The notes under the pieces: generated by a model
Seen by the model: only the letters and a program-made list of their open reading frames with translations
Database searches by the model: none
What the model was told of the DNA's origin: nothing
Shown here: positions 10,681 through 22,669 of the stretch, in pieces
Layout: every line of letters begins with the position of its first letter
Position numbering within the stretch: the stretch's first letter is position 1
Source of the DNA: Capsicum annuum
Lineage: Eukaryota > Streptophyta > Magnoliopsida > Solanales > Solanaceae
Assembly (NCBI RefSeq): GCF_002878395.1
Contig: NW_025860903.1
Location: 58,344 to 122,343 of the forward strand
Direction of reading: 5' to 3'
Length of the DNA stretch: 64,000 bases
Position numbers and translations under genes: made by a program

Positions 10681-12977
10681 TGTAACACCCTAGGTTTTTG
10701 GTCCTTGAAAATTTTCTCAAATTTTATCCTCACTGTCTTGACTACAACTCACCTTACGAGTCATTGGGTGTTTTGACAGATCCGATGACCTTAATCGTAA
10801 GGTGTCTAGTGAATGGTTCTTGAGTTATTGTCCTGAGTACGACTTAAGGACATAAGTCGTAGAGAGTCTTGACGGGTCCAAAAGACCCAATCATGACCAA
10901 ATCAATAAGTATGTGGCAAATTTCTACTCTGAGTACGAGTGACTCACTAAGATTCGTAAGGACTCGTTACGAGCTGTTAGGTGTAAATCGTAGAATGTCT
11001 AGTGTTTATCCAATTGTGTTTTGTATTGACTACGACTGTAACCTATGAGTCGTAGGGTCCCATTACGAGTCATATTATTTGAGTCATAGGGTTAACAGAT
11101 TATGAGTGCCTTGGAGAATGTCATGGTTACGACTCATGATGACAAGTCGTAATGAGTCTGTACAAATCGTATAGTGACGTGTAGTTACTGATGACTAAAT
11201 TCCAACTTTTAACTTAAGGGAACTTTGGACAATATCACTCTCACCCAATTAAAATCCCTCATTCATAAAGCACTTAAGTGCCTGTTTGGATGGTGGTTTT
11301 CTATGGTATGTTTACCAAGGGAACCATGTTTGTTTTGATTGTTTTCCAAAAGGCATGGTATGGTATGGTATCTTTTCATGATTTGGTAACCATGAAATCC
11401 CTCAATTTTTAGAACCACTGATTTTGTGTTATCCTATGATTTTTTTTTTCAATTCTGCCCTTGCTTAATATTTTCTAATCCTATTTTACCATTTACCCTA
11501 TATTACTTTCAATCCTATGATTTTATTTTTACATTTTTCCTCTGGATTGTTCTCCTCTGTGTTCTTCTGTTGTCTTCTCTTCTATGCTCATTCGCTCTTT
11601 CTAGATTTATTTTCTTAAACTTAACTGCTTATTGTTATTAAAAAAAATTACTTCATCGATATATTCAGACCACTAATTCTTTTCTTATGATAGTTAGCAT
11701 GTATCCGTACGCTCAAAATTTTGAAAGAAAGAGTTGTAAATGATGTCATAATCATGCTTGGATGAAGTTGATCTTTGCATCCTGTGCACAACGCCTTCCT
11801 ATGCTGCAACATAATTATACCATAACATACAACAGTCAAAAGTTAGTCCAGTAATGTGCTTGTGTCCTCTTGCACTTCTTGTCTTAAACAACAAATAATT
11901 CTAGCACTTTTTCTTCTAAATGTACTTCTCGTAGCTTGAAAGACAAACATATTACAAAACAGTGAAAAATTGTTGCAGGTCTAGTTCTTGATTATTTCAT
12001 GAATGTAAAATTTTAATTTTGTTAGAAATTTTATGAATTTAACAACATAATATGTTTACAAGAAATGATTTGTGATACATTTGTAGAAAGAAACTATTTT
12101 ATTAATAATTATCGATAAATTTACAATACTTATCTGTTACAATACAGTACCATACCATCAAACCAAATAAAAAAATTATTGAATAGCAGTGAACGGTACA
12201 GTCTATCCAAATATTGTATTGTACTATACTATACAATATCATACCATACTGTACATTATGAAACCATGACAAACCACCATCCAAATAGAGTGTAAGGGGC
12301 TTATTTTTCATTTATATCATACTCAAACACTTCCAAAACTCTCTCAAATTCTATCAAGCAGCCATACTTAGGGTTTTCAAGAAGTAAGTCATCCAAGGTC
12401 TTAAGGGTTAGATTCTTTCTGTGAAACTTGATATTTCAGGCATGTTACTCTTCCCTCATTGTTAATTTGTTAAAAGCATATGTTGATTTTGAAACAAGGG
12501 TTGAGGGTTTTGAATGCTCATTGATAGGACAATATTTTCCCATGGTTTACATATGATTATTCATGCTTTAATTATGGTTTTGAACTAGTGGATGCTTGCG
12601 TATGGTGAATGAACGAGAAAATTATGATTTTCCCCAAACTTTTGACTTTTGAAGTGGTATGACCTCAACTCCATATTGTGAAGTTGATTTTGAATATGAA
12701 AAATATGCATATTGAGCTAGTCTTGAAGTTTTGTATAATGTAAAAAGCTAATGAGGCATAATGATTTTGAATTGAACCTCGTGGGTTTCGTGTTTTAACA
12801 AGCTATTGCATAATTGAACCAAAGGGGTTGTGAATTCCCCTTAGTAATGAGATTATTTTGGCATCTTGTTACATTGCAAATGTAGTTGGTATGACAATAT
12901 CAACAATGTATGCCTTAATGTGAAATATAGTTCAATGAATGGGAATGTGTGCTATGTTTATCCTTTTCAGATTTATT
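10681..12977 (+). repeat. Gypsy-1 3' LTR, interrupted and truncated
   Basis: Starts TGTAACACCC after the polypurine tract. The U3 part (10830-11170) carries many inverted TACGACT/AGTCGTA motifs. A 1 kb Harbinger-like element interrupts it at 11278-12292. The LTR text resumes with an R/U5-like leader (about 12300-12970) and stops without a CA terminus or flank match where different LTR-like DNA begins, near 12977 (boundary approximate). Confidence 0.75.
11278..12292. mobile_element. Non-autonomous PIF/Harbinger-like element
   Basis: Terminal inverted repeats GTGCCTGTTTGGATGG at the left and, reversed, CACTCTATTTGGATGG at the right, matching along about 23 bp through GGTGGTTT. Flanked by the trinucleotide TAA on both sides (11275-11277 and 12293-12295), the target-duplication type of PIF/Harbinger. 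Interior is AT-rich and repeats 'ggtatggtatg'. No transposase frame is visible, so it depends on a helper. Confidence 0.78.
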
Positions 12978-13391
12978 TGGCGAGAAAATGATTTGACCTC
13001 TTTAAAACTATTTCAAAAGATTCAAGAAAATTTTGAAATAACTTGAGAAATACACAGAGTTGCCACTTAATTTTTATAAAAAAAATCAAGAAAAACTTAA
13101 AAGAGTTTCAAAGGTTCAAAAACATAAATAAACCTCTAAAACTGGAGAAAATGGGTAAAGGGTCAATTAACGCCCGACGAAGGTTTTTAAGCCACTTAAG
13201 AGTGCCCGTTTAAAACGGTTTACCAAAAATAACTAACTTGACTAACTAAAAGTGGCTAACTATCGCAAAGACTTAATTTTACAGAAAATATTAAAATTAT
13301 TTATTTAAAAATTTAAAATGACATTCATTTATTCAAATGAGAAACATTCTATTTGAATTCAACTAAGTTGTTATCCTTTGGATTTTAGAGG
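12978..13391. other. LTR-like AT-rich DNA, left part
   Basis: No gene. Contains 'acagagttgccacttaattt' (13044-13063), a sequence style shared with the solo LTR to its right ('acagagtcaccacttgga' near 13479). It is probably a fragment of a related LTR. It continues after the solo LTR at 17502-17979. Confidence 0.4.
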
Positions 13392-15369
13392 TGTCACACC
13401 CCTTTTTCGCCCTAAAAAATTGAGTCGAACGATTTTTCCAATTAAAGTGACGATATTGAATAGAGATTATTTTTATTTACAGAGTCACCACTTGGAATTG
13501 AATTATGGTGTCCCAAGTCACCTTTCTAAATCTCTAGCAAAAAAAATGACTCTTTGTTGGTTTGCAAAAACAGAAAATCGAATAAGAAATTCTGTTGACC
13601 GAGGGGAAGGTGTGAGGCACCCCCTCGAGTCCCGTGGTTCTAGCATGGTCGATTTTATCAACTTATACTTTACTTAAACTATTTTGATAAATTATGTTAA
13701 GGCCTGAATTCGTTCATTTTACTATACCAAAATTATTTAAGATTCTCGTATTAACTCAATAAAAAATTAATTTTTAAAAAATATTTGTCGAGGTGCATTG
13801 TTGCATCCTTGAATATTTAAATATCTTAGAAAGATGTGTACGCCGCATTCTTAATTGAAACGAATATTGTAAACGTACCTAAAACTTGCCTAGCGTTAAA
13901 GGCATTATTTAGTCTCTTGAAAATTTGATATTATTTTTCTATCCATTTTTACCCTCTTTCTTTCTCATTTTTTATTTAGCAAACCACCTTTCATGAACGA
14001 CATCCTAACCATAGATCCAAATGATGTCAAATCCTAATTATCAAAATAACTGTGTTGATCGTCGATGACCAACAGAATGGCAGCAGTGAACATCGAGTTA
14101 ATGGATGTGTTTTGAGATACCCGAACTAACCGGATAAATAGCCCTTTTAACAACCACTGACCCGAATACCCAAGGCCAGGAAACTCAAACTCAAATTCAA
14201 AACAGAAAAGGAATTCGGATATATAAGTTCACTGTCATCTGTTGCCAAATCAAAATCCATTATTAGATAAACAGATTTATTATGCTATACAATAATACGC
14301 CATAAGAGTACATCTAGGTATTTATCAATACAAACACATAGGAGAACTAAAAGAATTTTTACAAAAAATGTCGGTGGTAAAGACAAAAGAAGAGCAATAA
14401 CGGTACATCTGCATAAAGGGTATCACACAAATCATCAAGTAAACCCAAGAAAAAGATAATCAAGTCACGACACAAATCGAATTAAACGTATTTGCCATTT
14501 ATATGATAAAGAATAAATAATTGAAGTGAAGAGTGAAAGAAAAAAAAACTTTTCAGATATGAGAAATAAATAAAGTTACCTTAGTAGCAAAAAGGTGAGT
14601 GATATGAAATAGAGTATTTTGACGAATTGGTTGAATGAATCTTGGAATGAAGGAAGGAGATATTGGCTCCTTAAATTCGGGAAAGACTTCACACAATCTC
14701 TATAATGCCTTCCCATTTATGTTTTGGTAAAAGAACAAATGTCTACGGCCTTTTTACTTTAATAATTATTTTACCTAAGGTGAAAATCATATTTCCTCCC
14801 AACTTTGTGTTAAAAAATGAACTGTCTTTTTTTGGTTTTTGCATGCATGCATATATGAATTTTATGTTGTTTATAATGCAATACACACTAATTATTTGTA
14901 ACTAATGCAATTTACATCTTCAAAACTAATAACTTTGAAATTATCTCATTTAAAATTTGAAGTTAATATAATTAACATTATCTTCAAAAGAACATCACAC
15001 GAATTACAAATAAAGACGTAGAGCATAAACTAAATAATTAATTACACATACGAAATAATATAACAAACCATTGGAATAGCTTCATTCATACTTTAATTTC
15101 AAAAAGGAAATAAAATTATAAATAAAGAATCCGAAGAAGAACCTGTGTGGTAGAATAACTGAAATAGAAACAAGAACGTCTTCACCGGAAAAACTCAAAC
15201 GGAACCCGAACTTGAACTCAAATCGTCATTTTTTTCATTTCTTTTTCTCTCAAGTCTACTTTTCTCTTCTTCTTCCTTCGAATTTTTTTTTATCCTTTCT
15301 GTTCGTTTTCCTCCTCTAGTCTCCCCTCTTTGTTACTTTCTTTTTCTTTCCCTTCAAATATTTTTTTTT

Positions 15370-16909
15370 CGAAAAAAGGCTCAAAAATACCCATGAACTA
15401 TCCGAAATAGCTCAAAAATGCCCTTTGTTAGATTTTTGGCTCAAAAATATCCCCCGTTAAATATTTGTCTCAAAAATACCCCTCTCTAACGAAATTTGGA
15501 AAAGGATTAAAAATACCCCTGAACTATCTGAAATGGGTAAAAAATACCCCTCTGTTAAATATTTGGCTCAAAAATACCCCTCCCTTAACGAAATTAAATT
15601 ATTTTGATTATTTCGTTAATTTATATAAAGTTCATCATTTAATTTATATTTCTTTAATTTCTTTAAGTGAAAATTCATATTTCGTTAATTTATATTTCAT
15701 TAATTTCTTTAAAGATTAAAAAGATGTAAAGTGAAAAAATCTTTTTAGAATAAATGTATGTTTATTTTCCAAATCAAATTCAACCAATTTATATTATAAT
15801 TCAAATAATTTTTTTCATTATCTTATTTTTAAAATTAAAAAAATATTTTTATGTAAAAAAATTAAAGTATTAGGGTTAAAAAGTTAAAGTTAGGGTTTAA
15901 TTCAATCGAAATAATTTAATTTCGTTAAGGGGAGGGGTATTTTTTAGCCAAATATTTAACAGAGGGGTATTTAATGAAATTAAATTATTTTGATTATTTC
16001 GTTAATTTACATAAAGTTCATCATTTAATTTATATTTCGGTAATTTATTTAAGTGAAAATTTATATTTCGTTAATTTCGTTAATTTCTTTAAAGATTAAA
16101 AAGATGTAAAGTGAAAATACCTTTTTAGAATAAATGTATGTTTATTTTCCAAATAAAATTCAACCAATTTATATTATAATTCAAATACTTTTTTGCATTA
16201 TCTTATTTTTAAAATAAAAAAAGTACTTTTATGTAAAAAACATTAAAGTATTAGGATTAAAAAGTTAAAGTTAGGGTTTAATTCAATCGAAATAATTTAA
16301 TTTCGTTAAGGGGAGGGGTATTTTTGAGCCAAATATTTAACAGAGGGGTATTTAACGAAATTAAATTATTTTGATTATTTTGTTAATTTATATAAAGTTC
16401 ATCATGTAATTTATATTTCGGTAATTTCTTTAAGTGAAAATTTATATTTCTTTAATTTCGTTATTTTCTTTAAAGATTAAAAAGATGTAAAGTAAAAATA
16501 TCTTTTTAGAATAAATGTATATTTATTTTCCAAATCAAATTCAACCAATTTATATTATAATTCAAATACTTTTTTTCATTATCTTATTTTTAAAATTAAA
16601 AAATACTTTTATGTAAAAAAAATTAAAGTATTAGGGTTAAAAAGTTAAAGTTAGGGTTTAATTTCGTCGAAATAATTTAATTTCGTTAAGGGGAGGGGTA
16701 TTTTGGAGCTAAATATTTAACAGAGGGGTATTTTTGACCCATTTAAGATAGTTCAAGGGTATTTTTTTTATCCTTTTTCGAATTCCGTTAGAGGGAGGGG
16801 TATTTTTGAGCTAAATATTTAACGGAGGAATATTTTTGAGCCAAAAATCTAATGAGGAACATTTTTGAGCTATTTCAGATAGTTCAAAGGTATTTTTGAG
16901 TCTTTTTCA
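15370..16909. mobile_element. MULE-like inverted-repeat element
   Basis: Long terminal inverted repeats of about 225 bp, built from repeated 'ctcaaaaatacccc' phrases; left arm 15370-15602, right arm about 16688-16909. Nine T bases flank each end (15361-15369 and 16910-16918), consistent with the 9 bp duplication of Mutator-like elements, although a homopolymer is weak evidence. Interior consists of three tandem units. No transposase is encoded. Confidence 0.72.
15590..16735. repeat. Three tandem copies of a ~380 bp unit
   Basis: Units start with GAAATTAAAT at 15590, 15976 and 16357, giving spacings of 386 and 381 bp. Each runs through 'aaaagatgtaaagt', 'attcaaccaatttatatt' and 'gttagggtttaatt' to 'ggggaggggtattttt'. 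They form the interior of the MULE-like element. Confidence 0.9.
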
Positions 16910-17501
16910 TTTTTTTTTAAATTTTCTAATGCATGTTGCTTTTTGAACAAAACGTTCGGAGGGAGTAGTTTTCTTTTAATGTTGTTGCTCCAAGAAGTTG
17001 TTTTTCACGTGTGGGAGCATATATAATGTGCATGCGTGTGCAGAATAGTAAGGGAGTTGAATTGAGGGAGGCTAAAAGAAATTAGGCGGTGGTTGGGATA
17101 ATTTTTTTAAGATAATGATCTCTTTTTTTATTAAATGAATTATATATAAAATAAATAATAATGTAGAAGAAAATTAACTAATTAATTTTTATACTTAAGA
17201 AAAATATAATAAAAATATAACTAATCTAAAATAAAATATAATTAAGAGAAAATAAACTTACTAGCTTATTTATAAAAATCTAAATTAAAATAAAATATTT
17301 TTAAATTTTTTTTTTATTATTTAAAAATATAATAAAAATATCCTAAAATATAACTTTATTTTTTGAATATTTTTCAAAATATTTAAAATGAAATCTACTA
17401 CAAAAATGAAATGAGAACTAAAGATAATATTTTGACATAAATAAATATTTAATTTTAAAAATAGGTCAAAGTTCGGGAGGATAAAAAATCACGTGTCTAC
17501 A

Positions 17502-17979
17502 AGAGGAAAATGAATTTGCTTTCGTAAAAGAAGAAGATTATAGAATTACTTCTAATTATCATTATAGAAAAGTCAATTTTGTTATAGGTAATACCTTTGA
17601 AAAAATGTTAAGAAGATATCAAATTAAAAGTATCTTATTAGTTTTTGAAAAGTTAATTTTCAAAACCAAATTAGTTTCTAAGGTTTGAAGAAAATGACTT
17701 TAATCCAAAATAAACTATTAGTTACATTAACAAAAGCAAACGTCATCTTAAAATAAAATATTCACTTTTAGAAGATTTGTTTTAAGGAGAAAAACGAAGG
17801 AATCAATTTAATCTGTTTTAGATAATATAAATTAGGTGAAAAAAGTTATGAATTAAGTAAAAGAAAATCAAAATAAAATAAAATGACAACACCTTAGAGA
17901 ATTTACCTAGATCAATTAATTAAAATATTAGTTAATACTAATAAATAAAGATAAATTATAAGCTACAAAATATGAATAC
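17502..17979. other. LTR-like AT-rich DNA, right part
   Basis: Continuation of the segment interrupted by the solo LTR. No open frame or motif of note up to the Copia-1 LTR. Confidence 0.4.
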
Positions 17980-18212
17980 TGTTATGAAATATAAAGCAAA
18001 TAAAAAAAAGAAGAATTAAGAGAGAAGAGACGAGACTTCTTTATTTTTCTTGAGGGATAAATTACAATGAAGGAAAACCCCTTTATTTTTAGGGAAAAAC
18101 TAACCTTGGGTTTGTAACTTTTCCATAAATAGACATACACAATATATGGTAAAGTAGGTATTCACTATATATTGTAAAGTAGACATTCACTATATATGGT
18201 ACATTTATAACA
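17980..18212 (-). repeat. Copia-1 3' LTR (233 bp)
   Basis: Read on the minus strand it begins TGTTATAAATG and ends TTTCATAACA. It is preceded by the purine-rich 'attcaagggggag'. This end signature and purine tract are almost the same as in Copia-2, so the two are sister families. The 5 bases beyond it are AATAC. Confidence 0.9.
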
Positions 18213-21200
18213 CTCCCCCTTGAATGTCTAATTGATAGATAATACACATATATGCTGCCTTATTAAAAACCTTACAAGAAAAACCTAGTGAGATAAAATC
18301 TCGTAAGGAAAAAAGAGTACAACGCATATTAACTCACCTTAATGAGAACATCCTTGAACCTTTCTATTCCGATCCTGTGCACCATCTTTTTGAAAATTGC
18401 AGTTGAAAGAGACTCAGTGAATAAATCAGCCACATTGTCACTTGAACGAACCTATTGCACGTTAATATCACCATTCTTTTAGAGCTCATGTGTATAGAAA
18501 AGCTTTGGCGAAATATGTTTCGTTCTATCTCCTTTTATGAATCCTTCCTTAAGTTGTGCTATGCATGCTGCATTATCTTCATATAAATTATGGGTACTTT
18601 GTCACATTTCAAAGCATATTTTTCTCAAATTAGATGTATTTTGGACCTCAACTATACACATTCTCGGCTTGCTTCATGAATAGCTATAATCTCAGCATGG
18701 TTCGATGAGGTGGCTACGATAGACTGCTTTGTAGATATCCAAGATATGACAGTACCCTCACATATGAACACATAGCCTGTTTGATATCGAGTTTTATGCG
18801 GGTTAGATAAGTACCCAACATCAGCATAACCAACAAGATCGAGACTGCAATCTTTAGAATAAAATAAGCCCATATCGGTAGTCTCTTTTAGATACTGTAA
18901 TATGTATTTGATCCTATTCCAATGTCTCCTAGTAGGACTAGAACTATATCTTGCTAACAAATAAACTGAAAAGGCTATATCAGGCCTTGTAGTATTTGCA
19001 AGATACATTAGTGCACCAATTGCACTAAGATATGGTACTTTGGGATCAAGAAATTTCTCATTATTTTCTTGAGGTCGGGATGGATACTTATTCACATCAA
19101 GTGATAGAACAACCATTGGAGTAATTAATTCATATGCTCCACCCATATAGAATTATTTCAATACCTTTTCTGTGTAGGCAGATTGATGGACAAAGATACC
19201 ATTTGTCAAATACTCAATTTGTAAACCAAGGCATAATTTTGTCTTTTCGGGATCTTTCATCTCAAATTCTTTCTTTAGGTAATAAATTGCCTTTTGAAGC
19301 TCTATTAGAGTTCTAATTAGGTTTATGTCATCGACATACATAGCAAGTATAACAAACTCCAACATTATTTTCTTTATAAGAACACATGAGCAAATTTCAT
19401 CATTCGTATAACCTTCCTTAGATAAATATTCACTAATACGGTTATACCACATGTGTCCAGATTGCTTCAAACCATATAATGATCTTTGCAATCTAATGGA
19501 ATACAGTTCCTGAAGTTTTGAACTATATGCTTCCAGCATTTTAAATTCTTTGGGAATTTTCATGTAAATCTCATTATCAAGTGGTCCATATAGATTGGTT
19601 GTTACCACATCCATCAAATGCATTTCAAGTCTCTCATGGATAGTTAAACTAATAAGATAACGCAATGTTATTGCATCCATAACTGGTAAATATGTCTCAG
19701 CATAATCGACACCAGGCCATTGTGAAAATCTTTGTGTAACAAGGCATGCCTTATGCATTTGTATTTCATTTTTGTCATGTCTTTTTCACATAAAAATCCA
19801 TTTATAGCTAATGGGCTTAACACCATTAGGTGTTTGAGCTATAGGTCCAAAAACTTCATGTTTGACAAGTGAATTCAATTCAGATTGAATTGCTTCTTGT
19901 CATTTTGACAAGTCATTTCTTTGTTGACATTCTATGACAGATTGAGGTTCAAGATCCTCACTATTCTTCGTGATATTCGTTGCAACATTATATGCAAAGA
20001 CATAATCCACTAATATTTCAGATCGATTCAAATTAGTTACAACATCACTTGAATTTATGGATAGTTCCTTATTTTCTTGAGTTTTAGGCTCATTGATTCC
20101 TTCAGGGATATCAACATTGCTCAAATCTTGAACTTCCATATGTGGATCTTTCGTAGTGTCATCTTGACAATTTGTTTTTCTTTTTTTTTTTTGAATTTTG
20201 ATCCTTAAAACCTAAGGGTCTACCACGCTTCAAGTGTGCTTTAGATTCATTAGCTATGACACTAGTGGATGCTCTTTTAGGAACATCGATTCAAGTTGGG
20301 ACATTCTCTTCAGGTGTGTGATTTGGTGATCCTTTTCAAATCTAAAAATGTATCTGGCATTTGATTTGTAATTTTCTACAGATGAATCATCTTTTGTACT
20401 TCTTGCTTACAAATAGAAGCATGTGGATCTAGATGATATAGTGATGAATTTTTTCACAAAATTTCTCTTTTGATGTCACTATGTTCTCCCTCTAATTTTT
20501 GAAAAACTATCTCATCAAACCGACAATCTGCAAATCGAGTAGTGAACATATCTCCCATTAATGGTTCAAGATAGCGAATAATGGAGGATGATTCAAACCC
20601 AAAATAAATTCCTAACCTTCTTTGGGGGCCTATCTTTGTGCGATTTGGTGGTGCTATAGGCACATATACACCGCACCAAAAAAATTTCAAATGTGATATA
20701 TTAGGCTCTTGATCCAAAACCAATTGCAACCGAGAAAATTTATGATAATTTGTCGGTCTAAGATGAACAAGTGTTTCAACAGGCAAAATCGTATGACCCC
20801 AAACAAAAGTGGGCAACTTAGTTTTCATAAGTAATGGTCTTGCTATCAACTGCAGAAGTTTAATTAATGACTCGGCAATGCCATTTTGAGTGTGAACATG
20901 AGCTACATGATGTTCCACTCTTATCCAATCGGTAAGAAATAGTCATTAAATGCTTGGGATGAAAATTCTGCAGCATTATCAAGGAGAATAGACTTAATCT
21001 GATTACCAGGAAACTGTATCCGTAATCATATTATTTGTGCCAATAATTTTACAAATGCCAAGTTGCGAGATGACAACAGGCACACATGACACCATCTAGA
21101 AGAAGCATCTATTAGGACCATAAAGTATCTAAACGACCCATTAGGTGGGTGAATGGGTCCACAAATATCCCCATGTATGTGTTCCAAGAACGCAGAGGCC

Positions 21201-21847
21201 TCAATCCCAAATTTTGATGATGATGACCTCACAATTAGCTTGACTTGATAACAAGAATTACATGAAAATTCATCATTTGAAAGAACCTTCAAGTTCTTTA
21301 ATGGATGCCCATTTGAATTTTTATAATTCATCTCATCATTATAGATCCAGGATATCCCAGACGATCATTCCAAAGTACGAAAGTATTGAAATTAGTAAAC
21401 TTCTGGTTTACTATAGAGTGTGCCTCAATTGCACAAATCTTTGTCCAATACAGGCTAGAAAATAAAGCAGAAAACTTTTCTATAACACATGTATGCCCAG
21501 AGACATTCTTGGTGATACCAAGATATTCAAGATTTATCTCATCAATTGTGTTGATATGATAACCATTTTCACGGATATCTTATGATGAGTTTAGTTCCCT
21601 TGGGTAAGATTATTATGGTTTTTCCGAAGCCTTCAATCAAATTAGCACTACCAGAAATTGTAGTAACATTAATCTTGCCCATGTTTAAATGTGAGAAATA
21701 ATTCTTGTCTTTGAATATTGTATGTGTAGTGCCAGAATCAATCAAACAAATATCTTTACAATTGAACAACTTACTTTGAAAATTATCCATGTCTTCCAAT
21801 AAAATGATATACATCAAATAAAATATATTTATTAAATCTTTGTACAA
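18213..21847 (-). pseudogene. Copia-1 pol: protease, integrase, RT, RNase H (broken)
   Basis: Would encode the replication enzymes. On the minus strand: protease with ICLIDSGTTHTIFKDK (21569-21847, DSG present); GAG-pre-integrase NSCYQVKL and integrase core HGDICGPIHPPNGSFRYFM and LIDASSRW (21026-21331); integrase end with HTQNGIAESLIKLLQ (20454-20918); a spacer region with ELSINSSD (19900-20139); RT with FSQWPGVDYAETYLPVMD, SLYGLKQSGHMWYNR and active site AMYVDDINLI (19153-19758); RNase H from DIAFSVYLLARYSSSPTRRH to TKQSIVATSSNHAEIIAIHEA (18652-19146). Catalytic residues are largely kept, but at least five frame breaks separate the blocks, so there is no single polyprotein. It is better preserved than the Gypsy pol regions. 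Confidence 0.9.
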
Positions 21848-22483
21848 AGTGAAAACTTATACTATAAGAAATTGTTAATCACCCTTTACTAAGCAATTAA
21901 ATAAAATATGTTCAAACTCAAAATCTCACCATTTTCAAATCCCTTGTGCTCTTAATATTTTACTGGAGAGAGAAAAATATTTTTCAATAGTTTTTAGTTG
22001 TGCGTGCTTAGCTTAGCTTTTCCAAAAACAATAAGGAAAACACTAGGACCTTTTGTCATAACAATAATCTGTCATGCAAATCAATATAATAATTTAACTA
22101 TATAATTTAGTACTATTTTTATCTTGGTCAGAACATACAATTAATATTATTATATTATATTTCATAAAGAATATAACAATTTAATGATACAATTGAGTAG
22201 AACATGCAAATAATAATATTATCATTTTTTATTCTTCTTTTCAGCAAATAGGCTTGGTGATAATATTTAAAATATTATAATGGAGATCATATTAAGAAGT
22301 CTTTTATCATCGAAATAAAATAAAATTTAATTCAATTATCTAAAGAACTACGATAATACCAAAGCAATCAATACTATTTAAAAGATAAAGTAGTACTTAC
22401 GCAAACAACTATTTTTACACGATCTTTTATTCACTAATAATTATTACTATCAAAACTAAAAAAAAAAATTAAATAGAAAAAGT
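21848..22483 (-). other. AT-rich spacer between Copia-1 gag tail and protease
   Basis: About 640 bp with no coding signal. It lies between a stop-terminated gag tail and the first protease block. It could be an intron-like spacer or a later insertion; no flanking duplication was seen. Confidence 0.5.
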
Positions 22484-22669
22484 TCATTCTTCCATATTCA
22501 CGGAACCATCACCAATCAAGTGAACAATCTTTCCTTCAAGGTGCTCGAAAAAGTCTACTACATCCAAGCTTGTGATGTCAACATCATTTTTAGAGAGAAA
22601 GTTATCCTCGGGATTTCTTTCTTTTTTCTTTGGTGGTGCTTGATAAAGATCAACCAAGTGCTTGATCAC
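22484..22669 (-). pseudogene. Copia-1 gag C-terminal tail
   Basis: An open frame with KHLVDLYQAPPKKKERNPED, then VDITSLDVVDFFEHLEGKI and GDGSVNMEE followed by a stop. I recognise this as the segment after the zinc knuckle of nightshade Copia Gag proteins. The zinc knuckle and capsid core that should precede it are absent; the element stops at about 22675. Confidence 0.7.

Larger units (their letters stand above)
1..12977 (+). mobile_element. Gypsy-1: decayed Ty3/Gypsy chromovirus (interrupted)
   Basis: Domain order is gag, protease, RT, RNase H, integrase and C-terminal chromodomain, all on the plus strand, as in plant Ty3/Gypsy chromoviruses (Tekay/Del-like by appearance). The internal region runs from about 653 to 10680 and is split by Gypsy-2 at 2515-7470; the protease half lies left of it and the RT half right of it. 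A purine tract ends at 10678 and the 3' LTR begins TGTAACACC at 10681. The left LTR extends off the window and the 3' LTR is cut off near 12977, so no target duplication can be checked. All reading frames carry stops. It is the oldest layer of this part of the window because it hosts the others. Confidence 0.9.
13392..17501 (+). mobile_element. Solo LTR of a large LTR retrotransposon
   Basis: Starts TGTCACACCCC at 13392 and ends GTGTCTACA at 17501, with a perfect 5 bp duplication AGAGG outside both ends (13387-13391 and 17502-17506). No primer site, purine tract or coding region lies between, so this is an LTR left by recombination between the two LTRs of one element. Excluding the nested 1.54 kb element it is about 2.57 kb. 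The style (GAGTCACCACTTGGAATTG, then CCCCTCGAGTCCCGTGGTTCTAGCA near 13620) is common in nightshade genomes. Lineage not assigned. Open frames such as 13378-13677 inside it are not genes. Confidence 0.9.

Noticed and set aside
13378..13677. A 99-codon frame at the start of the solo LTR
   Set aside because: Its frame spans the LTR start and continues in LTR text shared with other copies of the type; no domain seen.
22047..22066. A second Copia-1 LTR near 'tgtcataacaataatctg'
   Set aside because: Only the short CATAACA matches. The rest does not resemble 17980-18212, and no AATAC flank is present.
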